A stretch of DNA of 64,000 bases from Natronorubrum halophilum (lineage in GTDB: Archaea > Halobacteriota > Halobacteria > Halobacteriales > Natrialbaceae). The position numbers and the translations under genes were made by a program. The stretch covers positions 992,001 through 1,056,000 of the forward strand of contig NZ_QQTY01000001.1 of the NCBI RefSeq assembly GCF_003670115.1. Reading direction: 5' to 3'. The notes under the pieces were generated by a model. It was not told the origin of the DNA. It was given only the letters and a program-made list of their open reading frames with translations, and did not search any database. The number at the start of each line of letters is the position of its first letter. Position 1 is the first letter of the stretch. Shown here piece after piece: positions 1 through 8,431 of the stretch.

Positions 1-1209
1 AACGTCTCGTTGCTTCCGCTCGAGGACGGGCAGTACCGCGGCGTCGCCGGCGTCGTTCGGAACATCACGGAGCGAAAGGATCGCGAACGCGAACTCGAGC
101 AGTACGAGACGATTCTCAGGACGATCCCCGACGAAGTGTACATGCTCGATGCGGACGGCTACGTGACGAACGTCGTTCCGCCGACCGGTTCCGAACTGAC
201 GACGACGGGGTATCGGCCGGCGGAACTCCGCGGCGAACACGTCTCGGTCATACTGAGCGACGACGACATCGCCAGAGGCGAGGTGGAGATCCGGCGACTG
301 TTGAAACGCGACGACCGCGAGAAGGCGTCGTTCGAGATGACTCCCATCACGAGAGACGGCGATCGCGTTCCGAACGAAAACCACATCGCCTTGCTTCCGA
401 CGGACGACGGAACGTTCCGCGGCACCGTGGGCGTCCTTCGAGATATCACCGATCGAAAGGAGCGCGAACGCGAACTAAAACGCCAGAACGAACGGCTTGA
501 GTCGTTCGCCAGTATCGTGAGCCACGACCTCCGGAACCCGTTGAACGTGGCACAGGGCCAACTCGAGCTGGCTCGAGAGGAGCACGACGAATCCCGTCTC
601 AGGACCGTTTCGAAGGCACACGAGCGCATGCAGCGGCTGATCGATGACATCCTACGGATTGCACGCGAGGACGACCCGGTAACGGAGACCGAACCGATCG
701 ACCTTGCGGCGTTCGCTCGCTCCTGTTGGCAACACGTCGAGACCGAGGATGCGACGCTCAACGCGGAAACGGACGCCGTCGTTCAGGCCGATCGGTCCAG
801 GTTCGAACGACTCGTAGAAAATCTGATTCGGAACGCCGTCGAGCATAGCTCGACGAGCCATTCGGTCGCCGACACTCCCGAAGACGCCGTCGAAAACAGT
901 GTTACGGGCCTCGAGTCGCAATCTCACAGCGGTGTCGTACAGGGGAACGAGCGCGACGGCGTTACCCTCACCGTCGGTTCGCTCCCGGGACGGGCGGGAT
1001 TCTACGTCGAGGACGACGGGCCGGGTATCCCGCCCGAGGACCGCGACGCGGTGTTCGAAACCGGCTACTCGACGACGACCGACGGCACCGGCTTCGGGCT
1101 CTCCATCGTCGAACGGATCGCCGATGCCCACGGGTGGACGGTGACCGTAGTCAACGGAGACTCCGGCGGCGCGCGGTTCGAGTTCCGCGACGTCGAGGTC
1201 CGTCGCTGA
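1..1209 (+). CDS. PAS-domain sensor histidine kinase (5' truncated by window edge)
   Basis: The reading frame is open from base 1, so the true start lies outside the window; 402 residues are visible. The order is the end of a PAS/PAC domain, a full PAS domain (about residues 30-155, ending in the DITDRKERERELK linker), a HisKA dimerisation helix with H-box SHDLRNPL (His codon 523-525), and a HATPase_c domain with N-box NLIRNAVEH, G1 DDGPGIP and G2 GTGFGLSI. It should autophosphorylate on that His and pass phosphate to a response regulator. No transmembrane helix is visible in this part and no receiver gene follows, so it looks like an orphan soluble kinase. Confidence 0.9.
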   Translation, partial: NVSLLPLEDGQYRGVAGVVRNITERKDRERELEQYETILRTIPDEVYMLDADGYVTNVVPPTGSELTTTGYRPAELRGEHVSVILSDDDIARGEVEIRRLLKRDDREKASFEMTPITRDGDRVPNENHIALLPTDDGTFRGTVGVLRDITDRKERERELKRQNERLESFASIVSHDLRNPLNVAQGQLELAREEHDESRLRTVSKAHERMQRLIDDILRIAREDDPVTETEPIDLAAFARSCWQHVETEDATLNAETDAVVQADRSRFERLVENLIRNAVEHSSTSHSVADTPEDAVENSVTGLESQSHSGVVQGNERDGVTLTVGSLPGRAGFYVEDDGPGIPPEDRDAVFETGYSTTTDGTGFGLSIVERIADAHGWTVTVVNGDSGGARFEFRDVEVRR

Positions 1210-1277
1210 GAGCGGTCAGATCGAACCGTGGTGGCTACGCCAGTAACGCGGAGGGAGGGCGCTCGAGTCGCGGGACG

Positions 1278-1841
1278 TTAGAGGGCGCGGTCGTGTTCGC
1301 TCTCGAAGTCGCGCTGGCGACGGTACTGCTCGACGAACTCGCCCACGTCGAACTCGAGCATCTGCGACTCGAAGTCGGTGACGGCGTCGTCGTCCTCGGC
1401 GTGGCTGATCGCGTGATCCATGAGTTCGACGACGAGTTCGACGATGATCTCGTGGAGACGGCGGGCGTCGAAGTCGGTCACCCACAGCATCGCGTAGCCG
1501 ACGGCACCGTCGTTGCTGGCGTCGTAGCTGACGACCTTCTCGGGAAACTCCTCGAGCACGACGCCCATCAGGTGGGGCGTGCCGAACTCGCCGAACTCGT
1601 CGTCGGTCTCGATCGTCTCCTGGAGGACGGCGACGAGCGACTCGGGGAAAAACCGGGAGGGCGGGTGAACGTCGGTGACGACGGCGTGATCCTCACCACA
1701 GCTACAGGTGTACTCGCGCATGCCGAGGTCGATCTCGTGTGGATCGAGCGTCGTCCCACAGGGAAGTTCGAGGCTCCGATCGCCGCCGGAACCCGGTACG
1801 CGGGGCTCTGCCATTGCGTGTGGTTCGGTCGGCGAAGTCAT
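1278..1841 (-). CDS. DUF5815-like conserved haloarchaeal protein
   Basis: 187 residues from the ATG at 1841; a second ATG at 1814 (MAEPRVPG) is an equally plausible start. The protein is acidic, with a small Cys motif (YTCSCGEDH, around residue 45) followed by a segment rich in hydrophobic and acidic residues. I recognise the pattern 'MREYxCxCGExHAVVTDVHPPSRFFPESLV' from a haloarchaeal family labelled DUF5815 from memory; no function is known to me. The two Cys and the nearby His could bind metal, but this is inference. It is convergent with the histidine kinase, 68 bp away. Confidence 0.75.
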   Translation of the reverse strand: MTSPTEPHAMAEPRVPGSGGDRSLELPCGTTLDPHEIDLGMREYTCSCGEDHAVVTDVHPPSRFFPESLVAVLQETIETDDEFGEFGTPHLMGVVLEEFPEKVVSYDASNDGAVGYAMLWVTDFDARRLHEIIVELVVELMDHAISHAEDDDAVTDFESQMLEFDVGEFVEQYRRQRDFESEHDRAL

Positions 1842-1949
1842 AAGGGCGACGACTCGGCGACCCGCGAACTCGAGGACCGGCACTCGAGAGGTCGGTTCGC
1901 CGAGTCGAACGCCCGGCCCCTCGGTTCGGGCTCGGCGGCGTCGCGCGGC

Positions 1950-2693
1950 TCACGCGGACAGCCGCATCGCGACGCTGTACATCTCGCCGACCGATTCGGA
2001 GCCGATCGCCGCCTCGAGCGCCTCCGCACGCTCCGTCAGCGCCGTCTCGAGGTCGCTCGAGAGCCGCTTCGCTCGCGAGCGCACGACGTTGGCGTGCGCT
2101 TCGACGTGCCGTTCGGTCCACGGAACCGGCGCTAACAGCGTCCGATGGCGGTCGAACTCCCACCCGCGGCCCGCGAACAGGTTCCGGAGCGCGTCCGCCG
2201 GGTAGAACGTCAGCATCGGCCGCCCATCGGCTAACTCCGCGGCCGCGTTCTCGAGGGCGAAGAGGGCTCGAATCGCGGCGTCGCTCGGAATCGGTTCGTA
2301 GTCGTCGACGACGAGGTGACAGCCCGGCGCGGCGACTCGAGTGAGTTCTTCGACGATCGCCTCGAGGTCGGCGGGCGGAACCACGTTGAACAACCCGTGG
2401 GCGGTGACGACGTCGACCGAGTCGGTCGGCAGCGGGAGGGCTCGGAGGTCGGCCTCGAGAGCGTCGAGTCGATCGCGACCGCGAGCGTCGGCATCGGGTA
2501 TCGCGATCTCGCCCGCCCGTTCGACGGTCGTTCGTGCGTGCTCGCTATCGTTCGTCACGGCGTAGACGCGGGCCGCGCCGTCGGCGAGCAGCCCGGCCGT
2601 CGTGTTGCCGACGCCGGCGCCGGCGTCGAGACAGACTGCCCCGTCGATCGGCCGGTCCTCGAGGGCGGTCGTTACCGTTCGCGGGACGTTCAT
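1950..2693 (-). CDS. Class I SAM-dependent methyltransferase
   Basis: 247 residues. The N-terminal Rossmann half carries the SAM-binding motif LDAGAGVGNTT (about residues 22-32), a downstream motif region around VYAVTND, and LRALPLPTDSVDVVTAHGLF, typical of Methyltransf_11-type enzymes. The C-terminal third is helical and Arg/Glu-rich and probably forms the substrate cap. The substrate is unknown. It lies 40 bp downstream of the aldo/keto reductase on the same strand, so the two may be co-transcribed. Confidence 0.85.
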   Translation of the reverse strand: MNVPRTVTTALEDRPIDGAVCLDAGAGVGNTTAGLLADGAARVYAVTNDSEHARTTVERAGEIAIPDADARGRDRLDALEADLRALPLPTDSVDVVTAHGLFNVVPPADLEAIVEELTRVAAPGCHLVVDDYEPIPSDAAIRALFALENAAAELADGRPMLTFYPADALRNLFAGRGWEFDRHRTLLAPVPWTERHVEAHANVVRSRAKRLSSDLETALTERAEALEAAIGSESVGEMYSVAMRLSA

Positions 2694-2733
2694 CGGAAAT
2701 CGGTTTCTCGGGCGGAAGGGCGTGGCGACGAGT

Positions 2734-3618
2734 TCAGTGGTGAAGCTGCTCGGGCACGGGACTCTCGTCGTGACGGGAGCGCTCGATCAGCGAGCGCCGT
2801 TCGCTCTCGGCCATCCCGTCGTATCGGCTCGCGGCGTCGAGAACCATCGCGACGAGCTTCGGATCGCCGGGCGTGACGACGGTCGTGAGCCCCTGCGACG
2901 CGGCGAAGTCGAACCGCGCCCTGATCGCGTCGGGCGTGTCGACGGGCTCGTACCAGTTCGCGTAGGGCCGGTCGGCTTCGGGCAATTCCTCCTCCGAGGG
3001 CCACGATCCCTTCGCGAAGGCCTTGATGCCGAGCGCGCCGATCCCCTCCTCGTCCGCGCGCTCGAGGACGGCCTCGTAATCGTAGTCGTCGTCATCCTTG
3101 CCGGCGACGACCGGGTTCATCGGGAACATCAGCGTCGAGAGGTCGTCGATCCGATCGATGGCGTCGAGGATGAGCTGTGGGTTCCCGTGGCTCGTGAGTC
3201 CGATGTCGCCGACGAGTCCCTCCTCCTTGGCGTCGCGAAATGCTTCGAGCGCGCCGTCCTCGCCCGTAATCGTCTCCAGTTCGTGCTCGTACTCGAGGCC
3301 GTGGATCTGATAGAGGTCGATGTGATCGACCCCCAGCCGATCGAGCGAGCGCTCGAGTTTCCGCCGCGCGCCCTCGTAATCGCGCTCCTGGGTCTTGCAG
3401 CCGAGATAGATCTCCTCGCGGTGCTGGCGCAGTTTGGGGCCGAGCTTGCGTTCGGCGTCGCCGTAGGTCGGGGCCACGTCGAAGTGGTTGATCCCGCGGT
3501 CGAGGACGAGTTCGACGAGTTGGTTCGCGCCCTCCTGCTCGAGCCAGTTGAGGGCGATCGCGCCGAAGGTCGCGACGGTGCTCTCATGGCCGGTATCGCC
3601 GAGGTTGCGCGTTTTCAT
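2734..3618 (-). CDS. Aldo/keto reductase family oxidoreductase
   Basis: 294 residues starting at MKTRNLGDTGHES. The open frame continues upstream, but the codons before 3618 are low-quality and a TATA-like ATTTATGT lies about 28 bp upstream of this ATG, which fits a leaderless start. Family signatures: GINHFDVAPTYGDAERKLG (Asp and catalytic Tyr), the Lys of LGCKTQERD, and a barrel segment with HIDLYQIHGLE carrying the catalytic His. It should reduce carbonyls with NAD(P)H. At 294 residues it is slightly shorter than many AKRs. The substrate cannot be read from sequence. Confidence 0.88.
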   Translation of the reverse strand: MKTRNLGDTGHESTVATFGAIALNWLEQEGANQLVELVLDRGINHFDVAPTYGDAERKLGPKLRQHREEIYLGCKTQERDYEGARRKLERSLDRLGVDHIDLYQIHGLEYEHELETITGEDGALEAFRDAKEEGLVGDIGLTSHGNPQLILDAIDRIDDLSTLMFPMNPVVAGKDDDDYDYEAVLERADEEGIGALGIKAFAKGSWPSEEELPEADRPYANWYEPVDTPDAIRARFDFAASQGLTTVVTPGDPKLVAMVLDAASRYDGMAESERRSLIERSRHDESPVPEQLHH

Positions 3619-3641
3619 ACCAGTATCCTCACTGACACCGC

Positions 3642-3649
3642 ACATAAAT
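3642..3649 (-). promoter_or_regulatory. TATA-like box of the aldo/keto reductase gene
   Basis: ATTTATGT on the minus strand is centred about 28 bp upstream of the ATG at 3618, the distance expected for a leaderless haloarchaeal transcript. It supports the chosen start. Confidence 0.5.
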
Positions 3650-3766
3650 CTCCACGTACTCGCAATCCGGGCTCGACCCGAAACTGACGGCAAAGCCGAT
3701 CGACGACGGACGGCAACCGACGCTCGCGGTCGACGATTCGACCACAACAACGACTCTCGTCGCGGC

Positions 3767-4159
3767 TCAGGGCCAGTCGTCTCGAACCGGTTCGGTGTCG
3801 TCGTCTTCGGTTTCGACCTCCGTCGCGACGATCCAGTCGGCGGCCTCGGCGGCGTCCTCGACGGCGAGGTACTCCCAGCCGACATCGTCGGCCAGTTCTT
3901 TATCCTCCTCGCTCGAGCCGATGAGGACGTACCGGTCGGTGTCGAACTGGTTTTTGACGCCCTCGAGACTCTCGGCTTTCCCGCGCGGGCCGGAGAAAAA
4001 GTCCTGCCGGATGCGGTTCTTGCGCGTGAAGTTCGTCACGACGTAGGTCGGTTTCTCGGAGACGACGCCGATGTACTCGGTCCAGCCTCTGGCGTCTTCG
4101 AACACGCGCTCGGGGGAGGCGAGTTCTTTCAGCGCCTCGAGTTCGAACGCTAGGGTCAT
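3767..4159 (-). CDS. Conserved haloarchaeal protein (DUF7124-like)
   Basis: 130 residues from MTLAFELEALKEL; an ATG 18 bp further upstream (4177) is an alternative. The N-terminal part (AFELEALKELASPERVFEDARGWTEYIGVVS) and the middle (RQDFFSGPRGKAESLEGVKNQ) are strongly patterned and the last 20 residues are an acidic tail. I believe it belongs to a haloarchaeal family listed as DUF7124, from memory and unverified. No catalytic motif is evident. It is a single-gene unit between the aldo/keto reductase and a small protein. Confidence 0.7.
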   Translation of the reverse strand: MTLAFELEALKELASPERVFEDARGWTEYIGVVSEKPTYVVTNFTRKNRIRQDFFSGPRGKAESLEGVKNQFDTDRYVLIGSSEEDKELADDVGWEYLAVEDAAEAADWIVATEVETEDDDTEPVRDDWP

Positions 4160-4266
4160 GTCGCTACCGCCGTTCATACGCTATCGAAGACGCGCACCGG
4201 GGAAAACGGCTTCGATACTTCTGACGACTCGAGCGGACGTGTCCGAAATCGATCGAGTTGACGCCC

Positions 4267-4488
4267 CTATATGCGTTTGACCCGATAGTAGTCCGTAAAG
4301 ACGATAACTTCACCGTCCTCGAGATCGGGATCCGCGCCCGGACCGGGGAGATCGTCTTCGAGCGTCGTGTAAAACGACTCCAGTGTCTCCGCGTCGAGTT
4401 GATCGACGTGACGGACGCTCGTCTCCGCTGTAACCGACTCGACTCGCTCGAGGCGTAGTGATCGATGGTGGAGTTCACTGGCAGCCAT
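4267..4488 (-). CDS. Small hypothetical haloarchaeal protein
   Basis: 73 residues from MAASELHHRSL (ATG 4488). The frame could start 30 bp earlier at 4518, but an AT-rich GTTATT stretch sits about 25 bp upstream of 4488 and favours the shorter form. The composition is acidic (LEDDLPGPGADPDLEDGE) with a hydrophobic/aromatic end, VIVFTDYYRVKRI. No domain recognised. A 17-bp repeat copy (4532..4548) lies just upstream. Confidence 0.6.
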   Translation of the reverse strand: MAASELHHRSLRLERVESVTAETSVRHVDQLDAETLESFYTTLEDDLPGPGADPDLEDGEVIVFTDYYRVKRI

Positions 4489-4531
4489 GTTCACTGTTAC
4501 CAAATGCCACAATAACACTTAACGGTTCCGG

Positions 4532-4548
4532 CTATAGTAGCCACTGAA
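4532..4548. repeat. Direct repeat, first copy (17 bp)
   Basis: CTATAGTAGCCACTGAA is identical to 4710..4726, which forms the outer edge of the inverted-repeat element at 4711..4835. The 161 bp between the copies code for nothing I can support, though they contain a perfect 7-bp hairpin (4675..4694). Confidence 0.8.
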
Positions 4549-4674
4549 TCAGCGGCGAGAGCGAGCCTCGAGACGGATCTCTCGGCAGGAAACGAGAGCG
4601 GACGGCGGTCCGTGCGCACTCGAGCGGGTCTCGAGAACGCGGCCGAACGTACCATCCGGCGATTCGCGGTCGAT

Positions 4675-4694
4675 CGGTCGCAACTGAGCGACCG
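4675..4694. repeat. Small hairpin in the intergenic region
   Basis: CGGTCGC and GCGACCG form a 7-bp perfect stem with a 6-base loop (AACTGA). It lies in the 344-bp gap 4489..4832, just before the larger repeat element. Confidence 0.6.
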
Positions 4695-4710
4695 GAAAAC
4701 GAGCGCGTAC

Positions 4711-4835
4711 TATAGTAGCCACTGAAAGTCAATGCACACCTGATCGCACGAGGGCAGCGCGGTTCGGAGCGAACGGAGTGAGCGAGAACCGCGGACTATG
4801 CGATCAGTGTGTAAATCGTTTCAGTTGCTACTCTA
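4711..4835. repeat. Intergenic inverted-repeat element A (MITE-like, nested hairpins)
   Basis: Outer arms 4711..4748 and 4799..4835 are imperfect inverted repeats: TATAGTAGCCACTGAAA... against the reverse complement of ...GTTTCAGTTGCTACTCTA. Both have a GATCGCA inner edge. Inside is a second perfect 8-bp stem, CGCGGTTC/GAACCGCG (4758-4765 and 4786-4793). The right arm reappears at 7029..7060 with four transitions in 32 positions, and a diverged form occurs near 38.7 kb. The end of the right arm contains the stop codon of the oxidoreductase gene (4833-4835). No protein is encoded. It could be a non-autonomous mobile element, a palindromic repeat unit or a bidirectional terminator. Confidence 0.75.
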
Positions 4836-6080
4836 CTGCTCTTGTTCCTGTGCCGGCGCGAGGTTATCGAGGTCGACGGACTGCTCGAGGAGCACCTCTG
4901 CCTGATCGGCGACGTCGCGCTGTTCGCGCATCAGCTGTTTGAACTTGCTCTGGGGCGAGAGATCGCCGATGAGGACGCCGCCGACGATCTTGCCGTCCTT
5001 GAAGGCGACGCGACGCCACTCGGTGTCGCTGTAGCGGCGCTCGGCGTGTTCGTCGCCGAGAGTCGGGTGGCCAAAGGAGAGGAACGGGAAGTCGAAGTGG
5101 GTGATGGAGTACGAGGAGACCCACTGGAACTCCTCCGCTTCGTCGGTGTCTGCAGCCATGTTGATCGCGGCGACCCGGCCCTGCTCCTTCGCTGAGCCCC
5201 ACGAGCCGTTCTGGGCCTGCTCGCCGAGCAGGACGTCGTAGAATCGGGTGATGTCGCCGGCGGCGTAGATATCGTCGACGTTCGTCCGCATGTACTCGTC
5301 GACGACGATCCCGTTGTTCTCCTCGAGACCGGCACCCCGGAGGTACTCGGTGTTGAACGACAGGCCGATAGCGACGCCCGCGAAGTCACAGTCGTAGCGC
5401 TCGCCGTTGGGATCGACAGCGGCGATGATGTGGCCGTCGTCGTCCGTTTCGAACCGATCGACGCCGCTATCGAAGACCGGCTCGACCCCGACTCCTCGCA
5501 TGCCGTCGTGCATGATCTCCGCGCCGTCCTCCGAGAGGGCGTAGCGCCACCACCGATCGCCGCGCATGAGGTAGTCGGCCTCGATCCCCTGCGCACCACA
5601 GACGGCCGCGAAGTCGATACCGAGCAGGCCGGCACCCACGATAACACCCGTATCGGAGCGCTCCGCGTGCTCGCGGATCCCGCGGGCGTCCTCGAACGTC
5701 CAGAAGTGGTGGACGCCGTCGGCGTCGCTGTTCTCGACCGGCAGCTGGGTCGGCGTTCCGCCGGTCGCGATCAGCAGTTTGTCGTACTCGAGGTCCCCGC
5801 GATCGTGCGTGTGGACGACCTTCGCGTCGGGGTCCACGCCGGTCACGTGCGTGTTGAGCGAGAGTTCGATCTCGCGGTCCTCGTACCACGCTTCATCATG
5901 GATCGAGATCGGAGCCTCGGGGAGTTTTCCTTTCGCGTGCTCTTTGATGAGAATCCGATTATACAATGGCTCCCCCTCATCGGTGATGACGGTAATCTTC
6001 GCATCCGGATCTTCCTCCCGGAGGGTCTCGGCAGCCGAACTGCCCGAGATCCCGTCACCGATGATCACGTACTGGGTCAT
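4833..6080 (-). CDS. FAD-dependent NAD(P)-disulfide-type oxidoreductase
   Basis: 415 residues. The N-terminal FAD-binding Rossmann fold is seen in YVIIGDGISGSSAAETLRE (residues 4-22). A second nucleotide-binding fold follows at GVIVGAGLLGIDFAAVCGAQGIEADYL (about 145-170), and the C-terminal FAD motif is DDIYAAGDITRF (about 265-276). This is the layout of rubredoxin/nitrite/ferredoxin reductase-like Pyr_redox_2 enzymes without a redox CXXC pair. It probably moves electrons between NAD(P)H and a small electron carrier; the partner is unknown. The C-terminal tail is Gln/Glu-rich and the stop codon lies in a repeat arm. Confidence 0.88.
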   Translation of the reverse strand: MTQYVIIGDGISGSSAAETLREEDPDAKITVITDEGEPLYNRILIKEHAKGKLPEAPISIHDEAWYEDREIELSLNTHVTGVDPDAKVVHTHDRGDLEYDKLLIATGGTPTQLPVENSDADGVHHFWTFEDARGIREHAERSDTGVIVGAGLLGIDFAAVCGAQGIEADYLMRGDRWWRYALSEDGAEIMHDGMRGVGVEPVFDSGVDRFETDDDGHIIAAVDPNGERYDCDFAGVAIGLSFNTEYLRGAGLEENNGIVVDEYMRTNVDDIYAAGDITRFYDVLLGEQAQNGSWGSAKEQGRVAAINMAADTDEAEEFQWVSSYSITHFDFPFLSFGHPTLGDEHAERRYSDTEWRRVAFKDGKIVGGVLIGDLSPQSKFKQLMREQRDVADQAEVLLEQSVDLDNLAPAQEQEQ

Positions 6081-6102
6081 ATTCTGATCGTTCGTAATGC
6101 GG

Positions 6103-6109
6103 GTTAAAG
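6103..6109 (-). promoter_or_regulatory. TATA-like box of the oxidoreductase gene
   Basis: ACTTTAAC on the minus strand lies about 26 bp upstream of the ATG at 6080, consistent with a leaderless transcript. Confidence 0.5.
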
Positions 6110-6322
6110 TGGGTTGCTATCTCGTCTATTATGCCTCACTCGCTGACCCACCGCTACAGTTGTAAACTGAATCCCTGTTCTGGTTACCAAAATATTAGTT
6201 CGTCCGGCGTTTTCACGCTGCTTCTCGAGGATGCAAGGTTTGCTGTTATCTCTGACGACCGGTGGCCGGGAGAAACTGACCACTTCACCGCTCGTTGGTC
6301 CGTCATCATCGTCCGAACCGCT

Positions 6323-6328
6323 CTTTAC
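6323..6328 (+). promoter_or_regulatory. TATA-like box setting the GTG start at 6351
   Basis: CTTTAC is centred about 26 bp before the GTG at 6351, the leaderless spacing. It argues for the GTG start rather than the in-frame ATG at 6231, which lies upstream of this box. Confidence 0.5.
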
Positions 6329-6350
6329 GCATCACTTCGTAAACGATGGC

Positions 6351-6947
6351 GTGAAACTCCACCAGAACGTCCGTCACTTCGCCTCGCGGGCGGCTCTCGA
6401 GACGCCGGTCGTCCGGTCGGCCGCCAAGTCCGGACTCGTCCGAATGCACACGAAAATCTTCCTCGGGAAAGCGGATCCGGAGTACGCGGAGGAGCGCAAA
6501 GCCCACCTCGATGCCCTCTTCGACGCGACCGTCGACACCTACCTGCGAGCGCTTCAGAAGGGGTACTCCGAGGCCGAGGCTCGGGAGATCACCCACATTC
6601 AGGCGAACTTCGACTTCTACAACCACGGCTGGACCGAGATGATGGAGATTCCGACCGACGAACTCGAGGCCCACTACGACCGATACCGGGGATTTTTCGA
6701 AACCTGGGAGATCACGATCGACGACCCGCTGGGCCAGTTCGCGCCGCCGGAGGGTCTCCCCGAGGCCCCCGCGACGCCGGAGCGCCTCGAGGATCCCGAA
6801 CACCCCCACGCCGCGGGCGGCTTCGCCGACGACGTCTACGTCGAGACCGACGACGGCGACCTCGTCGTTGGGGGGCAGGACGAACCTGCGGAAGCCGACA
6901 TCTCGAACGCGCCCGGAGTGCGTGACGAAGACCGCGACAAACACTGA
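6351..6947 (+). CDS. DUF6149-like conserved haloarchaeal protein
   Basis: 198 residues from a GTG codon (VKLHQNVRHFASRAALETP). The upstream extension to 6231 is low-complexity, and the promoter-like CTTTAC box lies inside it. Conserved-looking core: SGLVRMHTKIFLGKADPEYAEERKAHLDALFDATVDTYLRAL, then HIQANFDFYNHGWTEMMEIP, then an acidic Pro-rich tail. I recall this pattern as haloarchaeal DUF6149; no biochemical role is known to me. No signal peptide or membrane segment. Confidence 0.75.
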   Translation: MKLHQNVRHFASRAALETPVVRSAAKSGLVRMHTKIFLGKADPEYAEERKAHLDALFDATVDTYLRALQKGYSEAEAREITHIQANFDFYNHGWTEMMEIPTDELEAHYDRYRGFFETWEITIDDPLGQFAPPEGLPEAPATPERLEDPEHPHAAGGFADDVYVETDDGDLVVGGQDEPAEADISNAPGVRDEDRDKH

Positions 6948-7028
6948 TCGAGTACGAGGCAATCGCGTCGCTCGCGGTTTTCGTTCGCGGACCGCGAGGT
7001 GCGTTACACGCCGATCACACAGTCCCCG

Positions 7029-7060
7029 TGCGATCGGTGTGTGAATCGTTTCAGTCGTTA
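7029..7060. repeat. Repeat element B (right arm copy)
   Basis: Thirty-two bases match the right arm of element A (4799..4830) with four differences, all transitions. Upstream, 7010-7021 (ACGCCGATCACACAG region) is a partial inverted counterpart, and a CTCGCGGT/ACCGCGAG hairpin lies at about 6970-6998, mirroring the inner hairpin of element A. It is located between the DUF6149 gene and the deacetylase gene. Confidence 0.7.
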
Positions 7061-7113
7061 GGATAGCTTCGTCGAGGGGGTGGCGAATCCTCGACGCTGT
7101 TCCAGCAGCGAGA

Positions 7114-7121
7114 CAGTATAT
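7114..7121 (+). promoter_or_regulatory. TATA-like box upstream of the deacetylase lipoprotein gene
   Basis: GTATATAG about 80 bp before the ATG at 7196 is the strongest TATA match in the gap. It implies a 5' leader of roughly 50 bases if used. Confidence 0.35.
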
Positions 7122-7195
7122 AGGACCTGATTACTCCCGTTCAGCGGACAGTAACTCGGTGATAACAATGCCGGCTCCTGAACAGTTTACGGTAG

Positions 7196-8431
7196 ATGAA
7201 ACGACGAGCATACCTCGCGATGGCGACGGCAGGATCGCTGTCTCTGGCGGGCTGTACCGACACCAGTTTCGTCGACTCGAGTTCGAAAAACGGGGACGAC
7301 GGGAGCGACTCGAACTCCGAGGAGACATCGAACGAGTATTCCGGACCCACCGGGACCGACGACGACTTCGAAAACCTCGACGCGTGGACCGTCTCCGGCG
7401 GGACGCTGACGGCCGATCCGGACCGCGCACTCGTCGGCTCTCAAAGCGCTCGCATCGAGACCACCGCGGGCGGCCAGACCACCAGACTGGCGAAGACGTT
7501 CGCGGAACCGCGCGACCTCACCGACGTCGTCCCTGGCGTCGCGGCGACGGCGAACGATCTCTTCACCCCGTGGCTTCGACTGGTCGACAGCGGCGGCGAC
7601 TCGGTCGAGTACCGGCGCGGGATTACCGCCGACCTCCCCTTCATGCGGTACAACTTCGGCCTCGAGTCGATTAGCGACGGGTTCGATAGTACGGCCGTGC
7701 GCGAAGTGCAACTACAGTTCTGGTCGGGCGAGGGACAGGAGCGAACGGTCTGGTTCGACGATCTCCATTTCATCCCGCGTCCGGAGACTGGAAAAGTGAT
7801 GATCCAGTTCGACGACGTCCACGTCACCGATCATACGAAGGCGCTACCGATTCTCGAGGAGTACGGCTACCCGGCGGTAACGTTCGTCAACCCGAACTAC
7901 CTCGACCGGGACGCCGGCGGCGATCCCCGACTCTCGCCCGAGCAACTCCACGACCTCCACGATGCCGGCTGGTGTATCTCGAATCACTGTCTGAGCCATC
8001 CTCGGCTCCCCGAACTCAGCCGCGAGGAACAGCGGGACGAGATTCGCGGCGGGAAGGAGTGGCTCGTAGAGCAGGGATTCGAAGAGGGTGCGGAGTACTT
8101 CGCGTACCCGTTCGGCCAGTTCGACGAGACGACGATCGAACTCGTCGACGAGTACCACGAGATCGGTTTTGCCGGCGGGGGGCCCGTCCAGGGGTACACT
8201 ACCAACACGAAACTGGCCCCCCGAATCGGAGAACCGAGCGCCGAACGCGTCCGAACTGCGCTCGAACGAACGGCCGAAATGCGCGGTATCACGTCGGTTT
8301 TCTACCATCGCCTGGAGGGCGAGAATCTCGCGGCCTTCGAGACGTTCGTCGAAACGATCCACGAGTACGAATCGCAGGGCGATCTCGATGTCATCCTCCC
8401 GCAGGATCTCGGGCGGGAGTACCTGTTTTAG
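7196..8431 (+). CDS. Secreted polysaccharide deacetylase-like lipoprotein
   Basis: 411 residues. The signal peptide has twin Arg (MKRRAYL) and lipobox LAGC (Cys20), so it is probably Tat-exported and lipid-anchored. An acidic Ser/Asp linker follows, then a beta-rich module (about 55-200) resembling a carbohydrate-binding domain. A NodB-homology domain comes next (about 205-410) with QFDDVH (metal Asp), NHCLSH (HX3H metal pair) and YFAYPFGQFD. The metal triad is present, but motif 1 reads QFDD-V-H rather than TFDDG. It should act on extracellular N-acetylated or O-acylated glycans; the substrate is unknown. Confidence 0.85.
   Translation: MKRRAYLAMATAGSLSLAGCTDTSFVDSSSKNGDDGSDSNSEETSNEYSGPTGTDDDFENLDAWTVSGGTLTADPDRALVGSQSARIETTAGGQTTRLAKTFAEPRDLTDVVPGVAATANDLFTPWLRLVDSGGDSVEYRRGITADLPFMRYNFGLESISDGFDSTAVREVQLQFWSGEGQERTVWFDDLHFIPRPETGKVMIQFDDVHVTDHTKALPILEEYGYPAVTFVNPNYLDRDAGGDPRLSPEQLHDLHDAGWCISNHCLSHPRLPELSREEQRDEIRGGKEWLVEQGFEEGAEYFAYPFGQFDETTIELVDEYHEIGFAGGGPVQGYTTNTKLAPRIGEPSAERVRTALERTAEMRGITSVFYHRLEGENLAAFETFVETIHEYESQGDLDVILPQDLGREYLF

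Noticed and set aside
4532-4835. Insertion sequence remnant with transposase
   Set aside because: No transposase-like frame is present; only repeats and hairpins remain.
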